From Planctomycetota bacterium (lineage in GTDB: Bacteria; Planctomycetota; J058; JAJDCP01), in the NCBI GenBank assembly GCA_029260765.1, contig JAJDCP010000185.1, positions 1-64,000 on the forward strand: a DNA stretch of 64,000 bases, written 5' to 3'. Below are positions 52,118 to 61,420 of the stretch, one piece after another. A model generated the notes under the pieces. That model ran no database searches. It saw only the letters and a list, made by a program, of their open reading frames with translations, and had not been told where the DNA came from. Every line of letters begins with the position of its first letter. The first letter of the stretch is position 1. The translations under genes and the position numbers were made by a program.

Positions 52118-55100
52118 GTGCCCAGCTCTGGACACTCTCGACACGACTGTGGCCCCTACCCCCTGTTGCGTCTGCTACGGCAGACACCGAGCGGACGCAG
52201 CTACCTGTCCCGCGTACCCGGCGAGGGGCAGGCTCTGCTGCTCAAGCGATTCGAACCCGAAGACCAGACCAGATTTGTCCGCCAGCTGGCCTTGATGCCC
52301 GGGCTGGCAGGACCCCATCTCGCGCGCTTGCGGGCCGCCGGACACGACGGGTCCCGGCCTTTCCTGGTCTGCGAGGCCGTCGAAGGCATGCTGTTGGGCG
52401 AGTGGCTGGCGCGCCGTGCTCAGCCTGCCGAGGTTGCCGTCGAGGTCCTACGCCAGATCTGCAGCGTGCTGCGCAGGTTGCATCGGCGGGGACTGCTGCA
52501 CGGCGAGCTGGACGAACGCTGTTGCGTCGTGCAGGTCGACTCCGCCGGTAGTCTGCGTCTGCGCCTGCTCGATCTGGGCAGCGTCGGCGCCCCCTTGATC
52601 CCTGGCGGCGCGGTGCTCTGCCAGGCTGCCTATCTCGGTCCTGAGCTGAGCGGGCTGGCCGATCTGCCGGTGGACGGACGCGCCGACCTCTACGCGCTGG
52701 GTGTGCTCGCCTACCAGATCCTGACGGGCGAGCGCCCCTTCCGGGCCCCCCAGCGCTTGAGCTTGATCCATGAGCAGCTGTCTTCCCGGCCGAGCTTCGA
52801 GCAACCGATCTGGCGACAGCTACCGGATGGGCTGCGGCTGTTGGTCGAACGCCTGCTGGCCAAGGACCCTGCCCAACGGTACAGCCACGTGCAGAGCCTG
52901 CTCGAGGATCTACACTGCCTGGCGCTGCCCGGCCCGCCGCTCAAAGAGCTCGATAGCGGACGCTGCCTCTCCCTGCCTCCTGCTCTTGTCGGCCACGACG
53001 CGCTGCTCAAGAGTCTGGAGCAGCGCTGGATGCAGCCGGACTGCCGCCAGCTGGCTCTGTTGGGACCGGCCGATGCTGGCAAGACCGCCCTGGCCCAGGA
53101 GCTGGGGGACCGGCTCGGCGGGCAGGGAACACTCTTCGTCGAGCTGCCCGAAGGGGCTCGGCCGCTCTGGTCACAGGCCTTGGACAGCCTGGCCCTGGCG
53201 GCCCACAGCCTGCCCGCTGACAGGCGCGCGCGCCTTGCTACGCGTTGGCAGCAGCGGGCACTCGAGCTGCACGCCGAGATCCTCGGGCTGTGCCCGGCGT
53301 TGGCTGATCTGCTGGGCATCGAGCGCCCGGAGGACAAAGAGTCCAGCTCGGAGACAGATACGGTGCGTGGGCTGATCGTGCCGCCGGGGCTGCTGGACAA
53401 ACCGGCCGAGAGCGAAGCCCGCGCACTGCGCGGCAAGCTCGCGCAGCTGTTCTGCACGATGTTGCTCGACGCCTCGCCGATGCTGCTCTGCATCGACGAT
53501 ATCCACCTCCGCAAGGGTGAGGACCTGGCTTTTCTCAGCCTGTGCCAGGCGGAGTTGCGGCAAACGAGCACGCCTCGATTCTTGCTGTTCCTGGTCGGGC
53601 GGAGCCTTCCCACGGGCCTGCACTGTGAGACCTGTTGGCCGCTGCCAGAATTGGCCCCTGGTCCACTCCGCAAGCTGGCCCGCGCCTGGCTGGGCGATGC
53701 GCGGCTCTCCGAGGTACAGCTCGGGGCCGTGGTGGCCGAAGCCGCCAGCCGGCCCGGATGCCTGCCCGGTCTGTTGCGTCGGGAGTTGGGACGTGCGGGC
53801 AACGCCGTCTCTTCCGAGTTGGCGACCGAGACGCTGAGCGCAGCCGCGGTGTTGGGTGACAACTTCGAACATGCGCAGCTAGAGGTGCTGCTCAAGGCCG
53901 GCCCCTATGTCTGGGACGGAGCGGAGAGTCTCGCTGCCCAGCTGCAGGCGGCGGCAGATTCGGGGCTGCTGCGTCAGACGGGCGACCGTTGGAGCTTTGC
54001 CGGTCCGGAGTTGCGCCAACGCTGCCTGGACCTGCTCGACCCGAGGCTGCGGGCTGAGCTACACCGGCTGGCGGCCGACGTGCTCGAAGGGGCCGGGGCG
54101 TCGGCGCTCCAACTCTACGAGCACCTGCGCCAGGCCGGAGAAACCCGCCGCGCGCTGCGCTACGCCCTGCCTGCGGCCCAGGGCCTGCGCGACGGCGGCG
54201 CTTTCGCGCAGGCCGCGCGCTTGCTGGCAGGCTCGCGGGCGTTGGCGAACACGCTCGAGGGCCGCGCAAGCTGGGCGAGCGGCTTGCTCGAGCGGGAGGG
54301 AGACGCCTGGCTGCTGGCCGACGAGGCGGCGCGAGCCGAGGCCTGCTACCGCCAGGCGCTGGACGAGCGTGCACCAGACCTCGTGGAGCGTGCCCGCCTG
54401 CTGTGCCGCTGCGCCGAGACGCGCCTGCGGCGCGGACAGCTGCGTTCCGCCGAAGAAGCCTTCGCCGAAGCCTGGCTGCTGGTCGGGCCACGCCCCGAAG
54501 CGCCCCCAGAGCGGCGCAGTCTCCCTCTGCTGGTGCAGATCTTGCAGGGCCGCGCCTGGTGTGGCTTCTTCATCGATGCGCGTGCCGCCTGCCGGGATCT
54601 GCTGCAGCTGCTGCGTCTTCTGCGCCGCAATCCACAGCTGCCCGTCCCCGCGCAGATCTGTGCGACAGTCGCGATCTTTGCGGCCGAGCGCGGCGGCCTG
54701 CGCACAGCCCGACGCTGGCTGCATGCGGCACGCGAGGCGACACAGCGATGCCAGGAGCCGACCCGTGGCACGATCCCCTTGGCCGAGGGCCTGCTGGCCT
54801 TCGCAGAAGGCGACCTGGACCGAGCGCGGCAGACCCTGTCCCAGGCTGAGAGATGTCTGGCCGGCGAAGGCCAGCACTGGGAACGCAGACAGGCATTGCT
54901 GTGTTTGGCCCGGACGGCAATGCTGCAAGGCGACGATGCCAGCGCGGCGCTCCTCGGCCGGCGCCTTCGCGAGGCGGCTGGCGCCTCCGGAGATGTGCAG
55001 GGACGAGGCTGCTTCGCGCTGCTCGAAGCGGAGCTGATGGCGGCAGGCCACAACTTCGACGGCTCGATCTCTGCAGGTGTACAGGCCGTTGCCAGTCTCC

Positions 55101-56884
55101 AGCGTAGCGGCGACCGGCGTTCAGAAGCTCGTGCCGCCCTTCTGCTCGCCGAAGCATGGCTGCGGAAGGGACGCCTGGGCAGGGCGGCTGAGGTCTCACG
55201 GCAGGCCGTAGAGCTCCATCGGGCCGGGCGTTTCGCCGGAACCTGGGCGCTGAGGCTCAGACTCCTGCAAGTGGAAATCGAGCTGGGGTTCGCAGCTGAA
55301 GTCCAACGTGCGCGTGCCGACCATCAGCCCTTCCTGAGCCGAGCAGCAGCCGGCCTCGCCGAGGTCCTTCGCCGCTCAGGCCCAGCCGAGATCCGCAGCC
55401 AGGCGCTGCGCCTGCGCGGTCTGGTCCACGCCATCGAGGGGGCTCTGGACGCCGCCAGCCAAGACCTGCGGCAGGCTCTCGAGCTGGCGCGTCGCGCGGG
55501 GCTCCAACACGTAGCCGACGGGGCCCGCGATGCCCTCGAGCAACTAGGCAGGACCGGAAGAGTCACGCCACGTGAAGAGGGCACGGCCAAGACACGCGCG
55601 GTCCCTCTGCTGGATGAAGAAGCTCGTGCTGAAAGGGATCTGGCCCATCTCGTTCAGGTCGCTGCAATTCTCGGCAGCTGCGACAGCCGCGACGCTCTAA
55701 TCGAACGGGGACTGGTGGCCGCCCTCAAGGCACTGCTCGCAGACGCAGCGCTGTTGCTCGGTCTCCGGGCCGACGGCAGCCCATTCCTCGAGGCGGCTTT
55801 CGACAGCCGCGGCCAATCGCTGGCCGTCGAACATCTCGCCTGGGATCGCGGGGTCGTCGCTGCCGTTCTTGCGAGCGGGCGTGCCCGGGCCGAGCACCTG
55901 CCGGCGGCACCTGAGGCGCTCAGCACGCGCTCGGTGCTGTGCGCGCCCCTCGGCGTCGCCGGGAAGGTCGAGGGCGCCCTGTATATGGATTGCCAGCTGG
56001 TGCGTCGCAGCTTCTCGAGCGCAGATCTACGACTGCTCCAAGCGATCGCCAGCTTGCTCGGCTCGGGGCTGTTGCTGGTCGCCTCCCTCGAAGAGCTGGT
56101 GCGCGTCAACCGCGAGCTGGATGGACGCGTACGCGAACGGACGGCGCGACTCGAACAGGTCTTCGCCGAACGCGAAGCGATCTGGGCCCAGGTGGTGCGG
56201 CTCGAAAAGGCGTCCAGCCAGCTACAATTGGCCGCCGGCCTCTCCCACGACCTCAACTCGCCCGTGGGCGCGCTGGGTAGTCTGGCTGAGAGCCTGCTGG
56301 AGCTTGCTGCCGAGCCCGAGCCGGATTTTCCCGAGCTGGTGCGCGATGTGGCTTCGACCATGCGGCAGGCCGCCGGTCGTTGCTCGGAGCTGATCGGCAG
56401 CTTGCGCCAGCTGGGACGCGGCGTCGAAGGAGAGGCCCGTCATTTCGACCTGAAGTTGGTCGTCGAACAGGGTATGAAGCTGCTCGAGCATCGACTGCGC
56501 GGTCGCTGGCACGCGCTCGAACTTGCAAGCTGCACGGTGCATGCGGTCCTGGCCGAGGCGCACCAGGTGGTGCTGAATCTGCTCGACAATGCGTTGGACG
56601 CGACTGAAGGCCGGGGACCGATCGAGATCGAGCTGCGGCGTTGCGACAGGCACGCATTGTTCCGCGTTCGGAACGGCGGGCGCCCGATCCCTGCAGACCT
56701 GGAGCAGCGGGTCTTCAGCCCCGGAGAGACAAGCGCCCCGGGGAAGCACCTGGGCCTGGGGCTCTCGATCGTCAGGCGTCTGGTCGAGAAACACGGCGGC
56801 AGTGTAGAACTGGTCGCCGAAGCGGCCTCGACCGAGCTCCGAATTCTCTGGCCCCTGGCGACTGCAGTGGGCGCAGAGGGCTAA
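52118..56884 (+). CDS. Pseudokinase-AAA ATPase-TPR-GAF-histidine kinase
   Basis: 1588 residues in the order kinase-like, AAA/NACHT-like ATPase, TPR solenoid, GAF, coiled coil, histidine kinase. This is the trifunctional architecture known from cyanobacteria and myxobacteria. The kinase-like domain lacks a glycine loop, its catalytic loop is HGEL at 128-131 in place of HRDL, while DLG (Asp152) remains; it is probably a pseudokinase. The ATPase has Walker A GPADAGKT (316-323) and Walker B LLCIDDIH. The histidine kinase has His1377 in SHDLNSP, the N box LLDNALDAT and GLGLSIVRR. The GTG at 52118 follows GGAGG. It is a large sensor that may bind the FHA protein upstream. Confidence 0.9.
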   Translation: MPSSGHSRHDCGPYPLLRLLRQTPSGRSYLSRVPGEGQALLLKRFEPEDQTRFVRQLALMPGLAGPHLARLRAAGHDGSRPFLVCEAVEGMLLGEWLARRAQPAEVAVEVLRQICSVLRRLHRRGLLHGELDERCCVVQVDSAGSLRLRLLDLGSVGAPLIPGGAVLCQAAYLGPELSGLADLPVDGRADLYALGVLAYQILTGERPFRAPQRLSLIHEQLSSRPSFEQPIWRQLPDGLRLLVERLLAKDPAQRYSHVQSLLEDLHCLALPGPPLKELDSGRCLSLPPALVGHDALLKSLEQRWMQPDCRQLALLGPADAGKTALAQELGDRLGGQGTLFVELPEGARPLWSQALDSLALAAHSLPADRRARLATRWQQRALELHAEILGLCPALADLLGIERPEDKESSSETDTVRGLIVPPGLLDKPAESEARALRGKLAQLFCTMLLDASPMLLCIDDIHLRKGEDLAFLSLCQAELRQTSTPRFLLFLVGRSLPTGLHCETCWPLPELAPGPLRKLARAWLGDARLSEVQLGAVVAEAASRPGCLPGLLRRELGRAGNAVSSELATETLSAAAVLGDNFEHAQLEVLLKAGPYVWDGAESLAAQLQAAADSGLLRQTGDRWSFAGPELRQRCLDLLDPRLRAELHRLAADVLEGAGASALQLYEHLRQAGETRRALRYALPAAQGLRDGGAFAQAARLLAGSRALANTLEGRASWASGLLEREGDAWLLADEAARAEACYRQALDERAPDLVERARLLCRCAETRLRRGQLRSAEEAFAEAWLLVGPRPEAPPERRSLPLLVQILQGRAWCGFFIDARAACRDLLQLLRLLRRNPQLPVPAQICATVAIFAAERGGLRTARRWLHAAREATQRCQEPTRGTIPLAEGLLAFAEGDLDRARQTLSQAERCLAGEGQHWERRQALLCLARTAMLQGDDASAALLGRRLREAAGASGDVQGRGCFALLEAELMAAGHNFDGSISAGVQAVASLQRSGDRRSEARAALLLAEAWLRKGRLGRAAEVSRQAVELHRAGRFAGTWALRLRLLQVEIELGFAAEVQRARADHQPFLSRAAAGLAEVLRRSGPAEIRSQALRLRGLVHAIEGALDAASQDLRQALELARRAGLQHVADGARDALEQLGRTGRVTPREEGTAKTRAVPLLDEEARAERDLAHLVQVAAILGSCDSRDALIERGLVAALKALLADAALLLGLRADGSPFLEAAFDSRGQSLAVEHLAWDRGVVAAVLASGRARAEHLPAAPEALSTRSVLCAPLGVAGKVEGALYMDCQLVRRSFSSADLRLLQAIASLLGSGLLLVASLEELVRVNRELDGRVRERTARLEQVFAEREAIWAQVVRLEKASSQLQLAAGLSHDLNSPVGALGSLAESLLELAAEPEPDFPELVRDVASTMRQAAGRCSELIGSLRQLGRGVEGEARHFDLKLVVEQGMKLLEHRLRGRWHALELASCTVHAVLAEAHQVVLNLLDNALDATEGRGPIEIELRRCDRHALFRVRNGGRPIPADLEQRVFSPGETSAPGKHLGLGLSIVRRLVEKHGGSVELVAEAASTELRILWPLATAVGAEG

Positions 56885-56903
56885 TGCCGCAGTGCCCGTT
56901 GAT

Positions 56904-56931
56904 TTGTGGTTCCTCGCCAAACTGCTATACT
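56904..56931 (+). promoter_or_regulatory. Sigma70-type promoter of the second histidine kinase gene
   Basis: TTGTGG (56904-56909) and TATACT (56926-56931) are separated by 16 nt. It lies in the 95-nt gap before the GTG at 56980, so this gene and its receiver can be transcribed separately from the upstream pair. Confidence 0.55.
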
Positions 56932-56979
56932 CCGATGACCGGTGCCGAAGCCGTTTCCTGCAGCCAGAGGTAGCCGCCC

Positions 56980-59430
56980 GTGGCGGATGAAGGCGCCAAC
57001 CCCGTGCCCGCAACCCCAGAGCCCACGAGGCCCGGTGCTCCTTTGGCTGCCGACACGCCTCCTGAGGCATTGCAGTTCCAGAAACCGGCGTCCACCCGCA
57101 GCCAGACAGCGCCCCCTCGACTTCCCAAAGACCCTCCCTCCAGTGGCCGCTTGACCAGCGATGGCCGCCGCGTGCGCGGCGCGCGCCGCTCGACCCGCCG
57201 CGACACTCCATCGGGAAGGCAGACCGCGGCTCGCGACTCTTCCTCTCCCCGGCAGATGCTGGCAAACCTCGCCCGCAACAAAGATGGCGAGGGCGCCGAA
57301 GACTTCCTCCGCCGCCTCGCCGACGCCAAGGCGCCGCTGCTGACCGCCGTCAGCAGCGAACAGATCTACTCCGGGATCAAAGAAGCTTTCAAAGTCGCCA
57401 TCGATGCCGAGGCTGTCGGTGTGCTGAAGGTGGTCGACCGCAAGCTGCGGCTCAAAGCTCAGGAAGGCTTCAGCATTGAACAGCTGCGCACGGCCGGAGG
57501 ACGTATCGGCGAGGATATCCTGGGCAAGCTCGCGCAACGAGGGGGCAACTACGTCGCGCCGAATCCCCAGCGAGCGCGCGACAAAGGCCAACCGCTGCTC
57601 GCCGTGCGGGTCAAGAGCGAAGAGAGTACAGTCGTTATCGCGGTGTACTCCATCCGCAACAACCGACCCTTCGACAAGCACACCGGTCTTCTGCTCGATG
57701 AGCTCGTCAAGTTCATCGGCCACATCCTCGAGCACGCAGACCGCGAAGACATGCTGCAGAAAGAGCTGTCCGCTCTGCGCGACCTGTCGAGCTTGAGTGT
57801 GGCAGGCAACAGTCTGGAGGTCGTGCTCGACAAGGGGTTGATGTGGACCAAGAAGATTGTCCACTCCGAACGGCGCGTGGTCATCCTTGAAGACCGGCTC
57901 GACAACACGCAGCTGGTCGCCCGCGCGATCCGAGGCACGGGCCCCGCCCCTTGCGCTCGCGCGGTCATCCCCAGGCACGGCAGCCTCGCCGGCGAGGTGC
58001 TCGCAACGGGCGTCGCTGCGAGCTTCAGACAACTCAGCGATGTCCCCCATCTGTCCGAGGCTGAGCCCTACCTCGATGGACCATTGCTGGCGCTGCCCTT
58101 GTCGGCCAACGACAAGCGCATCGGTGTCATGGTGATGTGTCGGGCCCGCCAGCAATCTCCCTTCCGGGATATGGGCCGCAGGCGCCTCGAACCTGTTGCC
58201 ACGCAGATGGCTCTGGCCATCCAGGCTGCCCAGCAGTACGAGCTGGCGGTCGAGCGCGGCGAGGAGCTGATGGCGATCGTGCGCAGCATCACCGATGGAG
58301 TTGTCGTCGCCACACGAGACGGACAGCTGATTCTCGCCAACCCCGCGGCTCGATTGTTGTTGGGCTTGAGCGAGGACGGACCGCTGGACCGCGCCGACGA
58401 GAGCCGTATGATCGAAGAGGTCATCGGCAGCCCCGACCTGGCAGCCGATGAAGAGAAAGAACTCGTGCCGAGCTCGAACCCGGGTCATATCCTGAAGGTC
58501 AAACTCGCTCCTTTTATCGGCAAAGATGGGCAGCCTCGTGGCGTCGTCGCCGCCCTCGACGACATCACCCGTGAGAAAGAGCTCGCGCGCGCTAAAGACG
58601 CGTTCCTCAGCTCGGTCTCCCACGAATTGCGCACTCCCTTGACCTCGATTGTCTCCTCGGTGGCCGTCCTCAAGCGCTACGCCAAGAAAGGCGGCGACCA
58701 GGTCATCGAGAAGTTCGCCCGGATCATCGAAGAGTCTTCTGACCGGCTCAATACAATCGTCGAAGAGTGCCTCGACCTCGCAAACCTCGAGCAGGGTCTG
58801 GCGACCTGGAATTTCGAGCTCGGCTCGATCGCGGCCGTTCTCGACCGTTGCCTTGCAGACCATTGCCGGGCCATCGAAGAACGGCAGATCGAGGTGGACT
58901 CGCAGATCGAGCAGGAATCGACCGAGACGGCGTTCGATCACAACAAGCTGGAAAAGACTGTCGGCCACCTGCTCGAGCTGGCATTGGAGAACACCTCGCC
59001 TGGGGGAAAGATCCAGATCGGGGCGGCCGCCTCTGCCTCTGGTCTCTCGATCTCGGTCTGGGTGGCTGAATTCGAGCGGTCGTTGGGCCCCACTGAGATC
59101 CGCAGGGCCTTCGAAGCCTTCCAGCAAGTCGACCCCGACGACCTGTGCAAGACCACGACGGGCTTGGGAATCCGGCTGCCGATCTGCAAGACCATCGTCG
59201 AACGCCACGGCGGGAGCATCCGGCTCGAGGGCGGAGAAGCCGGAGTTCGCTATGTGTTCGACCTGCCGATTCAGTCTGTCGAGGCAGCCCAGGCTTTCAA
59301 ACGACCGACCTCGATGGCGCGTATGAAGAGCCACTCCGGCGCGTTGCCCAAGCCCGCTTCCGCCAATCTCCCTTCCCCTGCTGGGCCGCAAGATGCTACG
59401 ATACCGGGTGAGAACGCTGATCTGACTTGA
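56980..59430 (+). CDS. GAF-PAS sensor histidine kinase
   Basis: 816 residues. A basic, Pro-rich N-terminus of about 90 residues is followed by two GAF-like domains (about 105-260 and 275-420), a PAS domain (about 425-540), and the HisKA dimer with His548 in SHELRTPLTS. The ATPase domain has an N-box Asn in LENTSPGG and the G2-like GLGIRLP, but the DxGxG G1 box is not visible, so ATP binding may be altered. The GTG at 56980 follows AGAGG. It is soluble. The receiver gene begins 5 nt after its stop, so they form a two-component pair. Confidence 0.9.
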   Translation: MADEGANPVPATPEPTRPGAPLAADTPPEALQFQKPASTRSQTAPPRLPKDPPSSGRLTSDGRRVRGARRSTRRDTPSGRQTAARDSSSPRQMLANLARNKDGEGAEDFLRRLADAKAPLLTAVSSEQIYSGIKEAFKVAIDAEAVGVLKVVDRKLRLKAQEGFSIEQLRTAGGRIGEDILGKLAQRGGNYVAPNPQRARDKGQPLLAVRVKSEESTVVIAVYSIRNNRPFDKHTGLLLDELVKFIGHILEHADREDMLQKELSALRDLSSLSVAGNSLEVVLDKGLMWTKKIVHSERRVVILEDRLDNTQLVARAIRGTGPAPCARAVIPRHGSLAGEVLATGVAASFRQLSDVPHLSEAEPYLDGPLLALPLSANDKRIGVMVMCRARQQSPFRDMGRRRLEPVATQMALAIQAAQQYELAVERGEELMAIVRSITDGVVVATRDGQLILANPAARLLLGLSEDGPLDRADESRMIEEVIGSPDLAADEEKELVPSSNPGHILKVKLAPFIGKDGQPRGVVAALDDITREKELARAKDAFLSSVSHELRTPLTSIVSSVAVLKRYAKKGGDQVIEKFARIIEESSDRLNTIVEECLDLANLEQGLATWNFELGSIAAVLDRCLADHCRAIEERQIEVDSQIEQESTETAFDHNKLEKTVGHLLELALENTSPGGKIQIGAAASASGLSISVWVAEFERSLGPTEIRRAFEAFQQVDPDDLCKTTTGLGIRLPICKTIVERHGGSIRLEGGEAGVRYVFDLPIQSVEAAQAFKRPTSMARMKSHSGALPKPASANLPSPAGPQDATIPGENADLT

Positions 59431-59435
59431 GGCCT

Positions 59436-59837
59436 ATGGAAACACCGGCGGACACCCCCGACCAGGGGCTGAGGGATGTGGTGCTGGTCGCCGACGACGA
59501 GCCCAATATCCGCGACACCACCTCGTTCATCCTGCAGCTTGAGGGCTTCTCGGTCATCACGGCCGAGGACGGCCTCGATTGCCTCGAGATGGTCCGCGAG
59601 CAGCGCCCCCGCATCGTGCTGCTCGACCTGATGATGCCGCGCATGAATGGCTATGATGTGTGCCGTAACATCCGCAAAGAACCCGCGCCCGTTTGTGATG
59701 TCCATATCATCATGCTGACCGCCAAGGGCATGAAGAAGGACCGCACGTTGGCTCTAGAGGCCGGTGCCAGCGAGTTCATGACCAAGCCGATCGACGATGA
59801 GTTGCTGGTCTCCCGCCTGCGCGAGCTGCTGGCATGA
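59436..59837 (+). CDS. Single-domain response regulator (CheY-like receiver)
   Basis: 133 residues: a receiver domain only. The acidic pair DDE, phosphoacceptor Asp64 in LLDLMMP, the Thr/Lys pair (LTAKG, TKP) are all in place, so it should be phosphorylated. No output domain is present. ATG at 59436 has TTGAGG upstream. It is 5 nt after the histidine kinase and overlaps the alpha/beta hydrolase gene (ATGA), so the three are coexpressed. It likely acts by protein contact or relays phosphate to an HPt protein. Confidence 0.93.
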   Translation: METPADTPDQGLRDVVLVADDEPNIRDTTSFILQLEGFSVITAEDGLDCLEMVREQRPRIVLLDLMMPRMNGYDVCRNIRKEPAPVCDVHIIMLTAKGMKKDRTLALEAGASEFMTKPIDDELLVSRLRELLA

Positions 59838-60478
59838 GTGAGTGGACCGTGCTGCTGCACGGTATGGGGCGCACCAGCCTGTCGATGCGCAAGCTGCGCA
59901 AACGGCTTGAGGCGCTGGGACGGCGTTGCCTGGCCCTCGACTATCCATCACGCTTCAAGAACCTGGCTGAGCTTGGAGCCCACCTGACGGAGTGTATCCA
60001 CAAAGAACTGGGTAGCAATGAGAAGCCTTGCGTGATCACGCACTCGATGGGGGGCGTGGTGGTGCGCTTCATGCCTGAGCAACGCTGGCAGCGTCTGGTG
60101 CTGTTGGCTCCGCCCAGCCAGGGCTCACAGGTCGCGCAGCGGCTGCTGGACAACCGCTTCTTCCAGCGGGTGTTCGGTCCGGCAGGACAAGAGGTCGCTG
60201 TGCTCGACGCTCCTGCGCTCAGAGACCCTTTTGCCGTCGTGGCGGGAACTCGTCGTGTGCATCCCGGCAACCCGATCAGTTGGGTTACCCACGCGCTGGA
60301 GTGGATTCCGCGCGACGAGCCCTCTGATGGCCTGATTCTGGTGCGCGAGACGCGCCTTGCTGGCATGGCGGACTTCGCGACCATCGACGCGACCCATACC
60401 CACATCATGAACCACGAAAGCATCCCCGCGATGGCGGTGCGGTTTTTCGAGACGGGACGGCTCGAAGCGCAGGGCTGA
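59834..60478 (+). CDS. Alpha/beta hydrolase
   Basis: 214 residues, a compact hydrolase with the oxyanion loop LLHGMG, the nucleophile in THSMGG (Ser71) and a histidine near the C-terminus (HTHIMNHES). No signal peptide. It resembles lipase/PGAP1-like small hydrolases of unknown substrate. Its ATG overlaps the stop of the receiver gene, an unusual companion for a two-component system. Confidence 0.85.
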   Translation: MSEWTVLLHGMGRTSLSMRKLRKRLEALGRRCLALDYPSRFKNLAELGAHLTECIHKELGSNEKPCVITHSMGGVVVRFMPEQRWQRLVLLAPPSQGSQVAQRLLDNRFFQRVFGPAGQEVAVLDAPALRDPFAVVAGTRRVHPGNPISWVTHALEWIPRDEPSDGLILVRETRLAGMADFATIDATHTHIMNHESIPAMAVRFFETGRLEAQG

Positions 60479-60555
60479 GCCAGCTTGGGGAGCGCGGCGC
60501 GTGCTGCGCCCGGGTGGCCGCGCACTCGCTAGCCAGCGACGAATGAGGAAGCTCG

Positions 60556-61335
60556 ATGGCGCGCGTGCTCTTTCCCCTGCCCGACCATGACTTCGACGTC
60601 ACCGAGGTCGCCGTGCCCTGGAAGTTGCTTCGGGACGCGGGTCACGAGGTGTGCTTCGTCACCGAGGCTGGCTCTCGGCCCGCGGCCGATCCGCTCTTGC
60701 TACGAGGAGTGCTGTTCGGCCAGCTCGGCGCTGAGCCCGAGCCCAAGGCCTTCTACGCTGCCTTGTGCGACGACCAGGAATTCTGCAAGCCGCTCGCCTG
60801 GAATGAGCTGGCGGATCTGCGTGAGGCGGACGGGATCTTCCTGGCTGGCGGGCACGCGCCGGGCATGAAGCAATACCTGGGAAGTGCACACTTGCAGGCG
60901 CTGTTGCTGGATTTCTGGCAGACAGGTCGGCCTGTAGCCGCGATCTGCCATGGCGTGCTTCCACTGGCTCGGACCCGCGACGCCCACGGCCAGTCGGTCT
61001 TGCATGGGCGCCGAACGACCTGTCTTCCCCGCTACATGGAACGCACGGCCTACTGGCTGACTGCTTGGAAACTGGGACGTTACTACCGCACCTATCCTGC
61101 CTATGTCGAGCAAGAGGTGCGCGCCGCACTGGCTCGACCCGAGGACTTCGAGCGGGGACCGCTGACTCTCACGCGGCGCGGAACCAGCAGCGACGAGCGC
61201 GGTACCTTCATCGTCGAGGACGGCAATTACCTCTCTGCACGTTGGCCCGGAGATGCCTACCGACTCAGCCAGGCATTCATTTCCAAGCTGGCGTGCTCCG
61301 CGGCGCCCAGCCTCCCGCCGGAGCAGCGGCACTAG
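60556..61335 (+). CDS. DJ-1/PfpI-family protein
   Basis: 259 residues. The class I glutamine-amidotransferase-like fold is shown by GIFLAGGHAPG and the nucleophile elbow AAICHG with Cys131. The family holds glyoxalase III/deglycase-type and protease-like enzymes (Hsp31, PfpI); the longer middle and C-terminal parts here are closer to the Hsp31/HchA branch. No signal peptide. GAGGAAGC precedes the ATG at 60556. It stands 77 nt after the hydrolase and before dinB. Confidence 0.83.
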   Translation: MARVLFPLPDHDFDVTEVAVPWKLLRDAGHEVCFVTEAGSRPAADPLLLRGVLFGQLGAEPEPKAFYAALCDDQEFCKPLAWNELADLREADGIFLAGGHAPGMKQYLGSAHLQALLLDFWQTGRPVAAICHGVLPLARTRDAHGQSVLHGRRTTCLPRYMERTAYWLTAWKLGRYYRTYPAYVEQEVRAALARPEDFERGPLTLTRRGTSSDERGTFIVEDGNYLSARWPGDAYRLSQAFISKLACSAAPSLPPEQRH

Positions 61336-61420
61336 TGCCGCTACGAACAATTGGGCCTGGACATCGCGCGGCTGCAGTGCCACAATCAAGACAGGTGTCT
61401 GTTTTTTGATTGGGTGCGCC

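Noticed and set aside
49976-52144. 722-codon open frame on the minus strand
   Set aside because: Antisense to the FHA-GAF gene, which has clear domains.
56881-59391. 836-codon open frame on the minus strand
   Set aside because: Antisense to the histidine kinase gene; no domain on this strand.
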